Below, one piece after another: positions 8,473 through 18,288 of a DNA stretch of 64,000 bases. Position 1 is the first letter of the stretch. Each line of letters opens with the position of its first letter. Under the pieces are notes generated by a model. That model was not told the origin of the DNA, searched no databases, and saw only the letters and a list, made by a program, of their open reading frames with translations. Origin of the DNA: Acidobacteriota bacterium (GTDB taxonomy: Bacteria > Acidobacteriota > Blastocatellia > RBC074); contig JAFDVL010000003.1 in assembly GCA_018268995.1 (NCBI GenBank), forward strand, positions 24,714 through 88,713, read 5' to 3'. A program made the translations under genes and the position numbers.

Positions 8473-8727
8473 CTATTTTCGCATCCGAGATTTTGTTAGT
8501 TTCGTCTTTGGTTTCGGATTGGCTGCGCTGTAACGCTTGCGCATGAAAGATTGTTGTCCACTGGGAATGATCTCTGCACCGCCCTCACAAACGGCTTCTT
8601 TTCCAGTTTTATCTGAAATCGCAACTTGTGAGGTTAATGGTTGGGGATTCTGACTAGGCTGCGCAAATGAAAGCGAGCCAAGCAAGAATAATGCGGCGGC
8701 GGAAAATTTTGTAATACAATCTTTCAT
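8473..8727 (-). CDS. Small secreted hypothetical protein
   Basis: An 84-residue protein with a signal peptide (MKDCITKFSAAALFLLGSLSFAQ) and a basic tail ending in KTKLTKSRMRK. The mature part contains a single Cys (EAVCEGGAEI). The start at 8727 was chosen for the signal peptide; the longer frame from 8880 gives an unlikely N-terminus. It sits just upstream of moaE on the same strand, but a shared function is not evident. Confidence 0.55.
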   Translation of the reverse strand: MKDCITKFSAAALFLLGSLSFAQPSQNPQPLTSQVAISDKTGKEAVCEGGAEIIPSGQQSFMRKRYSAANPKPKTKLTKSRMRK

Positions 8728-8940
8728 AAATACAACCCTGATAAAAATGAGGCAGACAAATTCTAACGAAAACCCACAAATCCAGCAATTAGAATACTCG
8801 TCGAAGGCCAGACCAAAATTATTCATTTCGCTGAGAGAGTTTCGTTTACTACAGCCTTGAATTGGCGCAGAGGCTTCCATATAATCCGCCTCGTTTCTGG
8901 TTCTGAAAAGAACAAAACACCTTCAATTGTTCGACTACTA

Positions 8941-9699
8941 ATGAGCATTCACCTCGCCCAAGTTCAATCCGAACCCGCCCCCTGCGAATACTGTCGTGAT
9001 ACAGGCTGGGAGTTAGTCGAGGGCAAAGGTGTTCGTCCTTGTCGGTGCCGCTCTACAGATCGTCGGACACAATTATTGCAAGCAGCACGTATTCCCAAAC
9101 GGTACGATGGATGCTCATTTCACAACTATTATCCACAAGGAAATCCGCATTCGCCACAAGCGGCTTCTCAAAGAGCCGCTTTGGCGATGTCACAAGGGTT
9201 AGTGGATGAGTATCCCAATTTGGAAATTGGTTTACTATTCATCGGGCCATGCGGCGTTGGGAAAACGCATTTAGCCTCATCCATCGTATCTTCGCTCATC
9301 CAGCGCAAAGGGATTTCCTGCCTCTTTTACGATTTTCGTGATTTGCTGAAAGAAATTCAGGATAGCTATAACCCCATCTCGCATAATTCTGAGTTGCGCG
9401 TGCTTGCGCCTGTTTATGAGGCAGAGGTTTTAGTCTTAGATGAATTAGGAGCCTCAAAGCCTACGGATTGGGTGCGAGATACGATGACGCAAATCATTAA
9501 CAAACGATATAACGACAAAAAGCTCACCATCTTTACCACCAATTATCTTGATGAAGTCTCCTCTCCGAACGAAGAAACGCTGACAGATCGCGTTGGTGTT
9601 CGTTTGCGTTCCCGTCTGCACGAAATGTGCAAAGTCATCAAAATCACTGGCGATGATTACCGCCTTAAAATCAACAACAATCGCGGACGGAAGTTTTAG
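8941..9699 (+). CDS. DnaC/IstB-like AAA+ ATPase
   Basis: A 252-residue AAA+ protein of the DnaC/DnaI/IstB type, the group that loads replicative helicase or assists transposition. A Cys cluster (CEYCRDTGW ... PCRCR, residues 15-40) forms a zinc site, as in DnaI-like loaders. Walker A is GPCGVGKTH, Walker B is VLVLDELGA and sensor 1 lies in IFTTNY. No transposase gene is adjacent, which favours a helicase-loader role over an IstB role; this is inference. The start at 8941 (MSIHLAQVQ) is preferred to the frame from 8857, which overlaps the opposite gene's upstream region. Confidence 0.85.
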   Translation: MSIHLAQVQSEPAPCEYCRDTGWELVEGKGVRPCRCRSTDRRTQLLQAARIPKRYDGCSFHNYYPQGNPHSPQAASQRAALAMSQGLVDEYPNLEIGLLFIGPCGVGKTHLASSIVSSLIQRKGISCLFYDFRDLLKEIQDSYNPISHNSELRVLAPVYEAEVLVLDELGASKPTDWVRDTMTQIINKRYNDKKLTIFTTNYLDEVSSPNEETLTDRVGVRLRSRLHEMCKVIKITGDDYRLKINNNRGRKF

Positions 9700-9784
9700 A
9701 ATTTAGCCACAAAGCGCACGGAGAAAATCTGACCTGCCATCCTGTCGCATTCTGTTCTTTTGTATTCCAGGTGTCCTTTGGCTA

Positions 9785-9854
<70 letters not shown>

Positions 9855-9868
9855 TCGTGAACTTATGC

Positions 9869-10792
9869 TTAATATTGCGTCATCGTTTGACCAACGGTAA
9901 TAAATCCGACTTCTCCTTTTTTGGTCACTCTCGTTTCAGCAGGAAGTGTTGGGCGGAGCACAGGCTCGCCAGTTGTCAGGCGTTCATAGTGCGCTGAAAT
10001 CTTGCGCACATAATCCTGTGTTTCCCGGTACGGCGGGATGCGATTGCCGTACCGGAACACCGCGTGCTCGCCGGCATTGTAACCTGCTAAAGCCAACTCA
10101 ATATCACCATTGAAGGTGTTGAGCAAAAACCTCAAATAGCGTGTTCCGCCTTCAATATTCTGCGCAGGATCGTAAATATCCGTCACGCCAAAGCGACTTG
10201 CAGTAGCGGGCATGAGTTGCATCAGTCCGCGTGCGCCTTTATAGGAAGTGGCGCGTGGATTAAAGCTTGATTCCTGCCGCATCACTGCCATGATCAGTCG
10301 CTGATCCACTCCATTCCGTTGCGCAGACTGCTTAATCATTTGATCCAAACTCAAATTGCCAGTGCCGACTGCAATAGGAGAATAATTCGAACTTGGATTC
10401 TCAGTCCCTAGAGTGGGTGCGGTAGAGAACTCTGTAGGACGCATGACATCAGCAATCGCGGCTACCGTAACCCCCGTGCCCTCGCTGGATGATTTGAATC
10501 CTTTTTTTCCTTTCTCTTCACCCATCTCTGACGACATCTGGTTAGTTGAATTTTTTGCGCCCTTACCTGAATTTACAAACCGACTACGTTTAGCCGGAGC
10601 TTCAGTAACCTGAGGGGCAAAATCCTGCGTTCTTAACAGGTCTGTGGTTGTGAGGGAAGCGACATTTCTGACGTTCGTATTCTCTTCAGCTTGCTCAGAT
10701 TGAATAGACTGCGTCGGCACCATTGCGAGGGTCGGAAAAGCAAGCAAACCAAAAAGAGCAAATAGCGCCACAAGGACAAGAAAGCGGTTCAA
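9869..10792 (-). CDS. Lytic transglycosylase (SLT domain)
   Basis: A secreted murein lytic transglycosylase of the Slt/MltC-like family, which cleaves peptidoglycan glycan strands to 1,6-anhydro products. The 307-residue protein has a signal peptide, a low-complexity Lys/Ser linker to about residue 145, and the catalytic domain at about 150-270. Visible motifs are MAVMRQESSFNP with the catalytic Glu, GARGLMQLMPATA, and ALAGYNAGEHAV. Translation probably begins at the TTG at 10792, since AGGAGG stands 8 bases upstream. It is followed by its own terminator. Confidence 0.92.
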   Translation of the reverse strand: MNRFLVLVALFALFGLLAFPTLAMVPTQSIQSEQAEENTNVRNVASLTTTDLLRTQDFAPQVTEAPAKRSRFVNSGKGAKNSTNQMSSEMGEEKGKKGFKSSSEGTGVTVAAIADVMRPTEFSTAPTLGTENPSSNYSPIAVGTGNLSLDQMIKQSAQRNGVDQRLIMAVMRQESSFNPRATSYKGARGLMQLMPATASRFGVTDIYDPAQNIEGGTRYLRFLLNTFNGDIELALAGYNAGEHAVFRYGNRIPPYRETQDYVRKISAHYERLTTGEPVLRPTLPAETRVTKKGEVGFITVGQTMTQY

Positions 10793-10999
10793 AACAAATA
10801 CCTCCTACCGCGTTGATGTTAATCTGTGGGCCAAAATGCCTGCGCATTATATTTAACGCAATTCAACCAGTCAAGAATTGTTTCAGACCAGGGAACTTGA
10901 CACAGCTTGTACGTGGCAAGCGCAAGCACTTGTGATAAGCTATGCCTTGTTCCCCTAAATATGTGGTTTCCCCTAACCTTATCGAGAGGTAGATTGAAT

Positions 11000-11767
11000 A
11001 TGAAGACAACGCTTTTTCGTTCCTGCCTGTTCATATGCTGCGTTTTCCTTGCTATCACTGTTGCCATTGCTGACACGATAAAATTGAAAAACGGCAGTGT
11101 CATTAAAGGCAAAGTCACCACCTTCAATGATCGGGAATTCACGATTATGTTGGATTTAGGTTCAGCCACAAAACGTACCTCTTCCCGAATGGTTATCGCA
11201 GTGGATGACGTAGAAAGCATCCAATTCGACTCTGGCGATTTGGCGAGCGCAGCAACCTTACCCTCCACTGAAAGCGGCGAAAGATTAATCGCCAAAGATT
11301 CCTCAACGCCTGCTGCGAAAGAGAATCCGGCGGCGGGACAATCCACCGCACAACCGACTTTTACCAATGCGCCAGCGTCAGCCAAACCGACTTCTGCATC
11401 GGAGCCAGCAATATCAGAGAAATCTATCCTGGTGGCGGCAGCGGCGGATTGGACGAGCACTGAAATTAAAGTGAAAAAAGGGCAGCGGATTTCAATTACG
11501 GCTACTGGACAGGTGGATCTTGGCAGCAATCGGATATCGAGTCCAAATGGAATTCAGCTGAGCGATCCCAAGAGGCTGATTTTGACTAGCCCAACTGGCT
11601 CACTGATCGCTGTGATCGGAGATGATAACGACGAGTTTATTCACATCGGCAATCAGGCAGACTTTGTAGCAGAACGAGATGGTGTGCTGTTTTTGAGTAT
11701 CAACGAAGGAAATCTGAAAGATAACAACGGCTCTTTTTCAGCCAAAGTAAGAGTATTGGGAAAATAG
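11000..11767 (+). CDS. Secreted protein with LecA-like C-terminal domain
   Basis: A 255-residue exported protein. After the signal peptide (residues 1-24), residues 25-70 form a small module (IKLKNGSVIKGKVTTFNDREFTIML) of the kind seen in many bacterial secreted proteins. An Ala/Ser/Pro-rich linker follows. The last 110 residues resemble the PA-I galactophilic lectin fold: ADWTSTEIKVKKGQRISITATGQVDLG, then LIAVIGDD and a closing NEGNLKDNNGSFSAKVRV. In LecA this domain binds Ca2+ and galactose; whether the binding residues are kept is not clear. The ATG at 11000 has GAGAGG upstream. Confidence 0.75.
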   Translation: MKTTLFRSCLFICCVFLAITVAIADTIKLKNGSVIKGKVTTFNDREFTIMLDLGSATKRTSSRMVIAVDDVESIQFDSGDLASAATLPSTESGERLIAKDSSTPAAKENPAAGQSTAQPTFTNAPASAKPTSASEPAISEKSILVAAAADWTSTEIKVKKGQRISITATGQVDLGSNRISSPNGIQLSDPKRLILTSPTGSLIAVIGDDNDEFIHIGNQADFVAERDGVLFLSINEGNLKDNNGSFSAKVRVLGK

Positions 11768-11830
11768 TTATCAATCCCTGATCCTTAGTCATTTGTCAGT
11801 GGCAACCAACAAGTGACTAAGGACAATTGC

Positions 11831-13090
11831 TTACTCATACCTCAGCGCTTCAATCGGGTCGAGACGCGCAGCTTTCCAGGCGGGCCATAATCCAAAAACC
11901 AAGCCAATTCCAACGCTGGAAATCAGTCCAACTAACGGTGCCCAGACAGGAACATAGGAAGGCACGACCAGCTTAATCAGCAGGGTTGTCGCCCAACCGA
12001 CAATCAATCCGACCAACCCACCCATTCCTGTTAAGGTCATGGCTTCAATCAGGAACTGCCACATGATGTCGCGGCGGCGTCCGCCAATGGCTTTGCGGAT
12101 GCCGATTTCTCGTGTGCGTTCTGTCACGCTCACCAGCATGATATTCATCACACCGATGCCACCGACCATCAGCCCGACAGAAGAAATCGCAACCATCGCA
12201 ATCGCCACGCCGAAGGTAATGGAGCGGAACGTTTCGATGATCGAATCGGCTGTTGAAATCCCAAAATTATTCGGCGCGCCAAAGGGAACTTTGCGGCGAA
12301 TGCGCAGCGTGTCTGTTACCTGATCCAATCCGGTTCGCAACATCCCTGGCTTGGCGATGGCTAAAATAAATAAATCTTCGGCGCGTGGTTTGAGTTTGTG
12401 CGCCACTTCAAACGGCATGAAGACGACATTGTTCTGATCGTTTTGCCCGTCGCCCCCGCCAAAAAGCTGTTCTCGTTTTTCCAACACACCAATAACCCGA
12501 AATTCAGAGCCACCAATTTCAATTGTCTTGTCGAGCGCAGACATAAAGGGAAAGAAGTTTTCAGCAACGGATGCACCAATCACGCAGACCTCATCGCGCC
12601 GATCATTTTCTTCTTTCGTGAAAAACCGTCCAGCTTGCAAAATCCAGATTCCGGCGCGCTCATAGTCGGCGGTCGTTCCCTGCAACGTCACGGCGCTCGA
12701 CTCCTTGCCGCCGCCTTTCACGGTGATCCGGCGGCCAAAGAAATCATTGGAAACGTTCAGCGTTGGCACCGCAAGTTCAATGGCAGGCAACTGTGAGAGC
12801 GCAACCGCATCGTCATATGTCAGGTTCTTGCGCATCCGCTCTTCCCGCGAAGGCCGCCCCATGCGAATGCCGGGATCGAATTTGTACAGGAAGATTGAGT
12901 TCGTGCCGAAGGATTCGATTTGGCTGGTCACGGCATAATCTATTCCGCTGATGATGGAGGCAATCGCCATCACCGTCCAGACACCAATCACCACGCCGAT
13001 GACCGTCAAAAACGAACGCATGCGATTTGACCATAAAGTGTCCATCGCCATTTTGAGGTTTTCGAAGATGTCGCTGCGAATGAGTTTCAT
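11831..13090 (-). CDS. MacB/FtsX-type ABC transporter permease
   Basis: A 419-residue inner-membrane permease of the MacB family. It has one N-terminal membrane helix (about 21-43), a large periplasmic MacB_PCD domain (about 50-270), and three C-terminal helices in the FtsX domain, including SVTERTREIGIRKAIGG and the terminal DPIEALRYE. Such proteins act mechanically on periplasmic substrates and need a separate LolD/MacB-type ATPase, which is not encoded nearby. It lies 48 bases downstream of the sigma-54 activator on the same strand. A second homologue is at 21682-22917. Confidence 0.9.
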   Translation of the reverse strand: MKLIRSDIFENLKMAMDTLWSNRMRSFLTVIGVVIGVWTVMAIASIISGIDYAVTSQIESFGTNSIFLYKFDPGIRMGRPSREERMRKNLTYDDAVALSQLPAIELAVPTLNVSNDFFGRRITVKGGGKESSAVTLQGTTADYERAGIWILQAGRFFTKEENDRRDEVCVIGASVAENFFPFMSALDKTIEIGGSEFRVIGVLEKREQLFGGGDGQNDQNNVVFMPFEVAHKLKPRAEDLFILAIAKPGMLRTGLDQVTDTLRIRRKVPFGAPNNFGISTADSIIETFRSITFGVAIAMVAISSVGLMVGGIGVMNIMLVSVTERTREIGIRKAIGGRRRDIMWQFLIEAMTLTGMGGLVGLIVGWATTLLIKLVVPSYVPVWAPLVGLISSVGIGLVFGLWPAWKAARLDPIEALRYE

Positions 13091-13138
13091 GCGGATATAG
13101 TAAACGACGCAGCCGCACAGAGGAAAGAGAGCGCTGAA

Positions 13139-16100
13139 TTATCCCGATGAACTAAGCCGATACCGCACCAGCATCAATTGCAAGCCGCGTCGTGTCATCC
13201 CCAATTCGCGTGCAGTGCGTGACACGTTGCCGCCGTTTTTGCGCAGGGTTTCGCTCAGAACGTACTGCTTGAACTGCTCGACCGCATCGTTCATCGTCAG
13301 GTTTTCCCAAAATTGCGGAGGGAGCGCAGAACCAATGGTCAGCGAAGGCGACGCGGAAGCAAACGCATTGTTGCGACGCAGTTCCGGCGAAAGCAGTTCC
13401 GGTGAAATCAGGTTGCCATCTTCGGTGCGCGCGATGATGCGTTGGATTTCATTCGTGAGTTGGCGCACATTGCCGGGCCAGTCATAAACCATCAGTAAAT
13501 CCAGGGCTTGCGGACTGATTTGAATATCGCGTCGCCCGAATTTCTCAGAGTAATGCTGAATGTAATAATTCGCGATGGCCGGAACCTCTGAACGACGTTC
13601 ACGCAGCGGCGGAACCTGCAAGCGGATCACATTCAAACGGTAATACAAATCCTCACGAAAGCGCCCGGCTGCGACCATTTCTTCCAAATCGGAATTTGTC
13701 GCCGCAATCACGCGCACGTCAACTTTGATCGGGCGCTGTTCGCCCAGCGGCTGAATTTCGCCTTCCTGCAAAAATCGCAGCAGCTTGGGCTGAATCTCCA
13801 GCGGTAAATCTCCGACCTCATCCAAAAACAATGTCCCGCCCGCCGCCGCGCGAATCACGCCCGCCGAATCAGCAACGGCTCCCGTGAATGCGCCACGTTT
13901 GTAGCCGAACAAAAACGCATCCGAAAGCTCCTTTGGCACGGCTGTACAATTGAACGGCACGAAGACTTTGGAGCGACGCGATGAATGCGCGTGAATCGCC
14001 CGTGCAACCAGTTCTTTGCCCGTCCCGGATTCGCCTGTTACCAACGCGGTCACATCAGAAGAGCGAATTTTGTAAATCTCATCTACTAATCGCATCATCG
14101 CGGGACTGGAATGAATAAAGCCCGGCAACAGGCTTTGTTTCGCGGTTGCCGAAGCAACTTGAAGCTCTGAGCCTTCCGCGACCTTTTCGTTCAGCGCGCA
14201 AGTATTCAGCCCCAATTCCACAACCCGCAACAAGGATTCGAGCGACAAGCCAAACGGCAACCGGGCAGAACCACGCGGTGAGATCAGGATGGTAGCCGGA
14301 GCGGCTTTGGTCGGACGAAGCGGGATCATCGTCAATTCGCGTTTGCGCGCAGCAAGCTCTTGTTCATCTTCATCAGCGCTTTGTTGCCAAACATCCAGCA
14401 ATTCGCGGCTTTCCTCTTCCGTCCAACCGCTTAGCACAACTACTTTCTGACTTGCGTTCACACTGGGCGCAAGGATCAGGAGCCGTTGCACAGGCGTTTC
14501 TTCGCGAATGACGGCAGCTAGTTCGCGCAACAACAATTCACGTGAGGCTGTGGCTTCGGACAAACGCAACGTGAGGAGTTGAATCAGCGCAGCAATCTCT
14601 TCCTGACGGACAGCAGGAGTTTGATTTAATGCTGTCAGTGCCTCTTCCGCTTCTGCCAGCGCCAGACGCGCGCCAAGTTTTTGAAAAGTGACGATGGCTT
14701 GCTGTAATTGCTCCTGCGCGCGTTCGGGCTGCGTTTGCGCGTAAGCGCGCCCCTGCCAATAATGCGCGCGTGCTGAACGATACACGTCCCCCAGCAATTC
14801 AAACATGGAAATACACCGCCCGAAATAATTCACTGCACGCGCATAATCCTCTTGCGTGACGGCCAACATCCCCTGTAACCGATGCGCGTTCCCGGCAATG
14901 GATAAATCGTCAGGCGAGTCTTTGGTTTCTTCAAGGACAATCTGCAATTCCGCTGCACAGTTTTCCCATTGCCCAGCACGCAGCAAGGATTCGCCCAACA
15001 ACAACCGGGATTCGCAAATCGCCTGCCGATCTCCGATCTTTTCACCGAGCGCTAATGCCTGCTGCGCTTTTTCCAAGGCTAACGAAACTTCACCATTGGC
15101 CAGTAAACATTGGCTCAGCGTGCGAATCGCCTGCCCTTCGTACCATTTGTTGCCGTGATTCGTAGCGGTCGAGACGGCCTGTTCCAGCAACGATTGCGCT
15201 TCGGATAAATTGCCGCGCAACATTTGCAATTTGCCCAGCGAATCCAACACCGCCGCCACCGCCGCCGGGCGCTTATCAATTTCATTTGCTAAGGCCAAAG
15301 CGCATTCCAACGCTGTTTGGGCACGATCCCATTCGCCTACCAGCATCAACGTTTCGCCCAGATTGTTGTACCCGTCCATCGCGTTGGCTTTGTGTTCGGT
15401 GTGATCGTAGTAGCCAACGGCTTTTTCCAAATACCCGATGCCCTCCTGCGGACGTTTGAGAAACCAGCACGCACCCGCCATATTCGTGTGAATTTTGCCG
15501 AGCAGATACGTCGCCGGACGTTCGCCAATCAATGAACGCGCCTGCTCCAGATTTTCCAATCCCGCTTCCCACTGACCTTCAAATACATTCGCCAGCGCCA
15601 GCCCGAAATATGCTTCGGCCATTCCACGCCAATCCCCTGTGGGCCGAAAGTGATCCAACGCTTTGCTGGCGTGCCCGCGTGCAATCGTGTATTCGTTGAT
15701 GCTGCGATAGACGCGCGCCAGGGCGACATAAACATTGCCAATCTGTGTTTCTGATTGGTTATCCATCGCCTCTCGCAGTGCGGTGTTCAGGATCGCCACG
15801 GCTTTCGGATGATCACCCGTGTATTGATATGCCAATCCAAGATGCACACGTACACAAGCCAATGCTTCTGCATCCAGTCCTTCGCGCGCCTCATTGGATT
15901 CGTATTGCGAAACAGCTTCGAGCGATTCCCGATAACGTCCCTGCATTTCTAGTGAAAGCGACAGCGCACATCGTGCTTTGGCAGCCAATGATTCACTGAT
16001 GCGATTCGTTTTGTTCGGCTTGAGCAAGGCGGCAATTAATTGTTGCGCTTCTTTTGCCCGCCCTTGATCCAGCAGCAAGCGAATCTCTTCCAACTTGCGG

Positions 16101-16201
16101 TCGGCAATATTCACAAAACGAGGGTTGCTGAAGCTGACAAGGCTCAGATTCGATTTGCGTTTGGGCGGTTCAGATTGGGGCTTTAAGGAACGATTGTTCA
16201 T
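13139..16201 (-). CDS. TPR-containing sigma-54-dependent transcriptional activator
   Basis: A 1020-residue regulator. Residues about 30-530 are tetratricopeptide repeats. About 550-680 resembles a degenerate GAF-like region. The AAA+ sigma-54 interaction domain spans about 690-910, with Walker A GESGTGKE (723-730), the sigma-54-contact loop GAFTGA (770-775) and Walker B LFLDE (791-795). A Fis-type helix-turn-helix lies at about 980-1013 (NVSRTARELGMTRRGLQ). It should open sigma-54 promoters in response to a ligand or protein sensed by the TPR array. TPRs in place of a receiver domain are unusual for this class. The targets may include the adjacent permease or subtilase, but this is inferred from position only. 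Confidence 0.92.
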   Translation of the reverse strand: MNNRSLKPQSEPPKRKSNLSLVSFSNPRFVNIADRKLEEIRLLLDQGRAKEAQQLIAALLKPNKTNRISESLAAKARCALSLSLEMQGRYRESLEAVSQYESNEAREGLDAEALACVRVHLGLAYQYTGDHPKAVAILNTALREAMDNQSETQIGNVYVALARVYRSINEYTIARGHASKALDHFRPTGDWRGMAEAYFGLALANVFEGQWEAGLENLEQARSLIGERPATYLLGKIHTNMAGACWFLKRPQEGIGYLEKAVGYYDHTEHKANAMDGYNNLGETLMLVGEWDRAQTALECALALANEIDKRPAAVAAVLDSLGKLQMLRGNLSEAQSLLEQAVSTATNHGNKWYEGQAIRTLSQCLLANGEVSLALEKAQQALALGEKIGDRQAICESRLLLGESLLRAGQWENCAAELQIVLEETKDSPDDLSIAGNAHRLQGMLAVTQEDYARAVNYFGRCISMFELLGDVYRSARAHYWQGRAYAQTQPERAQEQLQQAIVTFQKLGARLALAEAEEALTALNQTPAVRQEEIAALIQLLTLRLSEATASRELLLRELAAVIREETPVQRLLILAPSVNASQKVVVLSGWTEEESRELLDVWQQSADEDEQELAARKRELTMIPLRPTKAAPATILISPRGSARLPFGLSLESLLRVVELGLNTCALNEKVAEGSELQVASATAKQSLLPGFIHSSPAMMRLVDEIYKIRSSDVTALVTGESGTGKELVARAIHAHSSRRSKVFVPFNCTAVPKELSDAFLFGYKRGAFTGAVADSAGVIRAAAGGTLFLDEVGDLPLEIQPKLLRFLQEGEIQPLGEQRPIKVDVRVIAATNSDLEEMVAAGRFREDLYYRLNVIRLQVPPLRERRSEVPAIANYYIQHYSEKFGRRDIQISPQALDLLMVYDWPGNVRQLTNEIQRIIARTEDGNLISPELLSPELRRNNAFASASPSLTIGSALPPQFWENLTMNDAVEQFKQYVLSETLRKNGGNVSRTARELGMTRRGLQLMLVRYRLSSSG

Positions 16202-16256
16202 GCATCAGGACACGGTAGACGACCTGTCTGCCGCGTTTTACAAATTGAAATTCAAC

Positions 16257-16307
16257 GACAGGCGGGACGCCTATCGTACCAAAGACAGGCGGGACGCCCA
16301 TCGTACC
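16257..16307. repeat. Two tandem 24-bp direct repeats
   Basis: Two copies of a 24-bp unit (16257-16280 and 16284-16307, one mismatch; core GGCGGGACGCC) are separated by AAA. They lie between the start of the sigma-54 activator and the end of the subtilase and overlap neither. They look like a dispersed intergenic repeat. Confidence 0.7.
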
Positions 16308-16308
16308 T

Positions 16309-18288
16309 TTAGTAATTCGGGTTATCCTTTCCATCATCCAGCACCGCAGACATTGCTGTAGTTGCATCCCCTTTTTTCATCGCAGATTCCGCCTGGACGA
16401 AAACATCGCTGAAAATAATCCCGTCAGGTGTAATCGTGCCGTCGCTAAAAATAATGCCATCGCTGAAGATGATCCCGGCGCTGCTGAAAATGCTGCCATT
16501 TCCTAATGACAATCCATTACTGACGAAAATGTTGTCGCTGAAAATAATCCCGCTCGTCCACAATGTGCGATCACTGAAAATGATGCCATCGCTGAAGATG
16601 ATGCCGTTCGTCAGCAATTCGCCCAAGCCATACGTCTTTTGCCATTTCGCCAGCAAATCATCGCCCGTGGCAAAGGTGTGATCCACGACGATTCCACGTG
16701 CCCACGGAAAGCTGAAACCGCTGATCGTGGATTGCAAGCTCAGGTTGTTGGTGCTGGTCAAAATGGATGATCCAAGCGGCGTACTGGCATTCAGATCAGT
16801 TCGCACCAATTTCGCCAGCCGAACAGCCCCTTCGATGTTGAGTTGTCCGGCACCTTGTTCGAGCAGGTTGTAGCCCGCGAGTGGTTGCGCCGTGTACATC
16901 AAAATCGCTTTGATCAAATTCGGTGTGAGCGATGGATTTGCCTGAATCATCAACGCAACTGCGCCTGTCACAACTGGCGCGGCGACCGAAGTCCCGCTCA
17001 TTATCATCATCCGGCGCTCTTCATCCATGCTCACGTTTGCATCCAGTTCCGGGCTTTGCGTGACGAGCCGATTTTTCTCGGCCTGCGCGGAAATCAGCTT
17101 ATTGCCTGGCGCAACCAGATCAGGCTTGATGAGGTTATCGTGATGCTTGACACCGCTTGCATCCGTCCAATAGCTGCGTGTCGGGCCACGCGAACTATAC
17201 GAAGCAACTTTGTCATCGGCACGCGAATCCGTGCCCAGAGTATTGCTTGCTCCGACCGTAATCGCAGACGGCTCGTTGCCCGGCGCGTGAATCAGCCCAT
17301 ACACTTTGTTGCCGTCTTTGTCCTTGCCATTGTTTCCTGCTGCCGCAACAACAACGACCCCGGCATCCACCAGCTTTCGTACTGCACGACAAATCGGATC
17401 GTTGACGTATGAATCCACCGCAGGCGTGCCAAGGCTTAAATTCACGACGCGAATGTTGTAAGCCGTCCGGTTGTTCAAGACCCATTCCAATGCCCGCAGT
17501 ACGTTCGTTACCGTGCCTTTGCCTTCATCATCCAGCACGCGCAGGTTAATCAGATTCGCATTCGGCGCAATGCCCAGATAAGCATTGGAAGCGACGCGAC
17601 CGTTGCCCGCCGCCACCGAAGCCACGTGGGTTCCGTGCCCATAATGATCGTCATCCGGCGCTTCGAGTTCGACATCAGTGAAATCAATTCCAAATGAGAA
17701 GCGGCGCTTCCCATTGCGATCCAGAAAGGATTTATGTTCGCGATCAATGCCGGAATCAAGAATGGCAATGCCAATCCCGCTGCCGTCCAACCCGGTGCTG
17801 GAAGTTCCGCCAACTAAACCACGCGCAAGATCAGCTCCGGTCGTGGCGGACAGATGTCCCATTGATTGCACTTCTCGGTCTAAGGACAGGAAGTTGACTT
17901 CGTTTTGTGCGACCAGATTGCCAACCGTAGTTTTTGGCAAATCCACTGTGCGGGATTCAAGTCGCTCAAACTTGTCCTTGTCTTTGATAACGACGCCAGC
18001 CTGACTGAGCAATGTTTGCGTGGTTGCGCTGGGCGTCCCGCTCAGTTGCAAGACGATTTTAATGCGATCTGAAGCAGGGTCTTTGAGTTTGTCTTTCAGG
18101 TCATCAGAAAGTTTTTTACTTTCAATTCCGACCAAAGAACGGCCTTGAAGATTGCGCCTCGTGCTGATGCGCTCCCCTCTTCCGGTACGATCCTGCGCTT
18201 GTGAAACAGGCAACACGACGGAGCCAAGGCACAACGTCACCACAAGAACATAACTGATTGCTCTGGAAAAACACCTACTGGATTTCAT
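16309..18288 (-). CDS. S8 subtilisin-like protease with GIIFSD-repeat tail
   Basis: A secreted serine protease of 659 aa. The signal peptide (1-31) is followed by a propeptide-like region (about 60-145). The catalytic triad is Asp178 (AILDSGID), His218 (YGHGTHVA) and Ser434 (SGTSVAAP), with the oxyanion Asn319 in AAAGNN. All are intact, so it should be active outside the cytoplasm. Residues about 562-628 are an unusual tail made of repeats of GIIFSD(G/N) interrupted by short spacers. AAGGGG precedes the ATG. Its upstream region holds many TTCGCA hexamers shared with the divergent repeat-protein gene. Confidence 0.93.
   Translation of the reverse strand: MKSSRCFSRAISYVLVVTLCLGSVVLPVSQAQDRTGRGERISTRRNLQGRSLVGIESKKLSDDLKDKLKDPASDRIKIVLQLSGTPSATTQTLLSQAGVVIKDKDKFERLESRTVDLPKTTVGNLVAQNEVNFLSLDREVQSMGHLSATTGADLARGLVGGTSSTGLDGSGIGIAILDSGIDREHKSFLDRNGKRRFSFGIDFTDVELEAPDDDHYGHGTHVASVAAGNGRVASNAYLGIAPNANLINLRVLDDEGKGTVTNVLRALEWVLNNRTAYNIRVVNLSLGTPAVDSYVNDPICRAVRKLVDAGVVVVAAAGNNGKDKDGNKVYGLIHAPGNEPSAITVGASNTLGTDSRADDKVASYSSRGPTRSYWTDASGVKHHDNLIKPDLVAPGNKLISAQAEKNRLVTQSPELDANVSMDEERRMMIMSGTSVAAPVVTGAVALMIQANPSLTPNLIKAILMYTAQPLAGYNLLEQGAGQLNIEGAVRLAKLVRTDLNASTPLGSSILTSTNNLSLQSTISGFSFPWARGIVVDHTFATGDDLLAKWQKTYGLGELLTNGIIFSDGIIFSDRTLWTSGIIFSDNIFVSNGLSLGNGSIFSSAGIIFSDGIIFSDGTITPDGIIFSDVFVQAESAMKKGDATTAMSAVLDDGKDNPNY

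Noticed and set aside
8728..8940. Extended N-termini of the genes on either side
   Set aside because: Signal peptide and zinc-site positions favour the later starts, at 8727 (minus) and 8941 (plus).
16095..16361. Plus-strand open frame over the tandem 24-bp repeats
   Set aside because: Its codons run through the opposite genes and the repeat, with no ribosome site.
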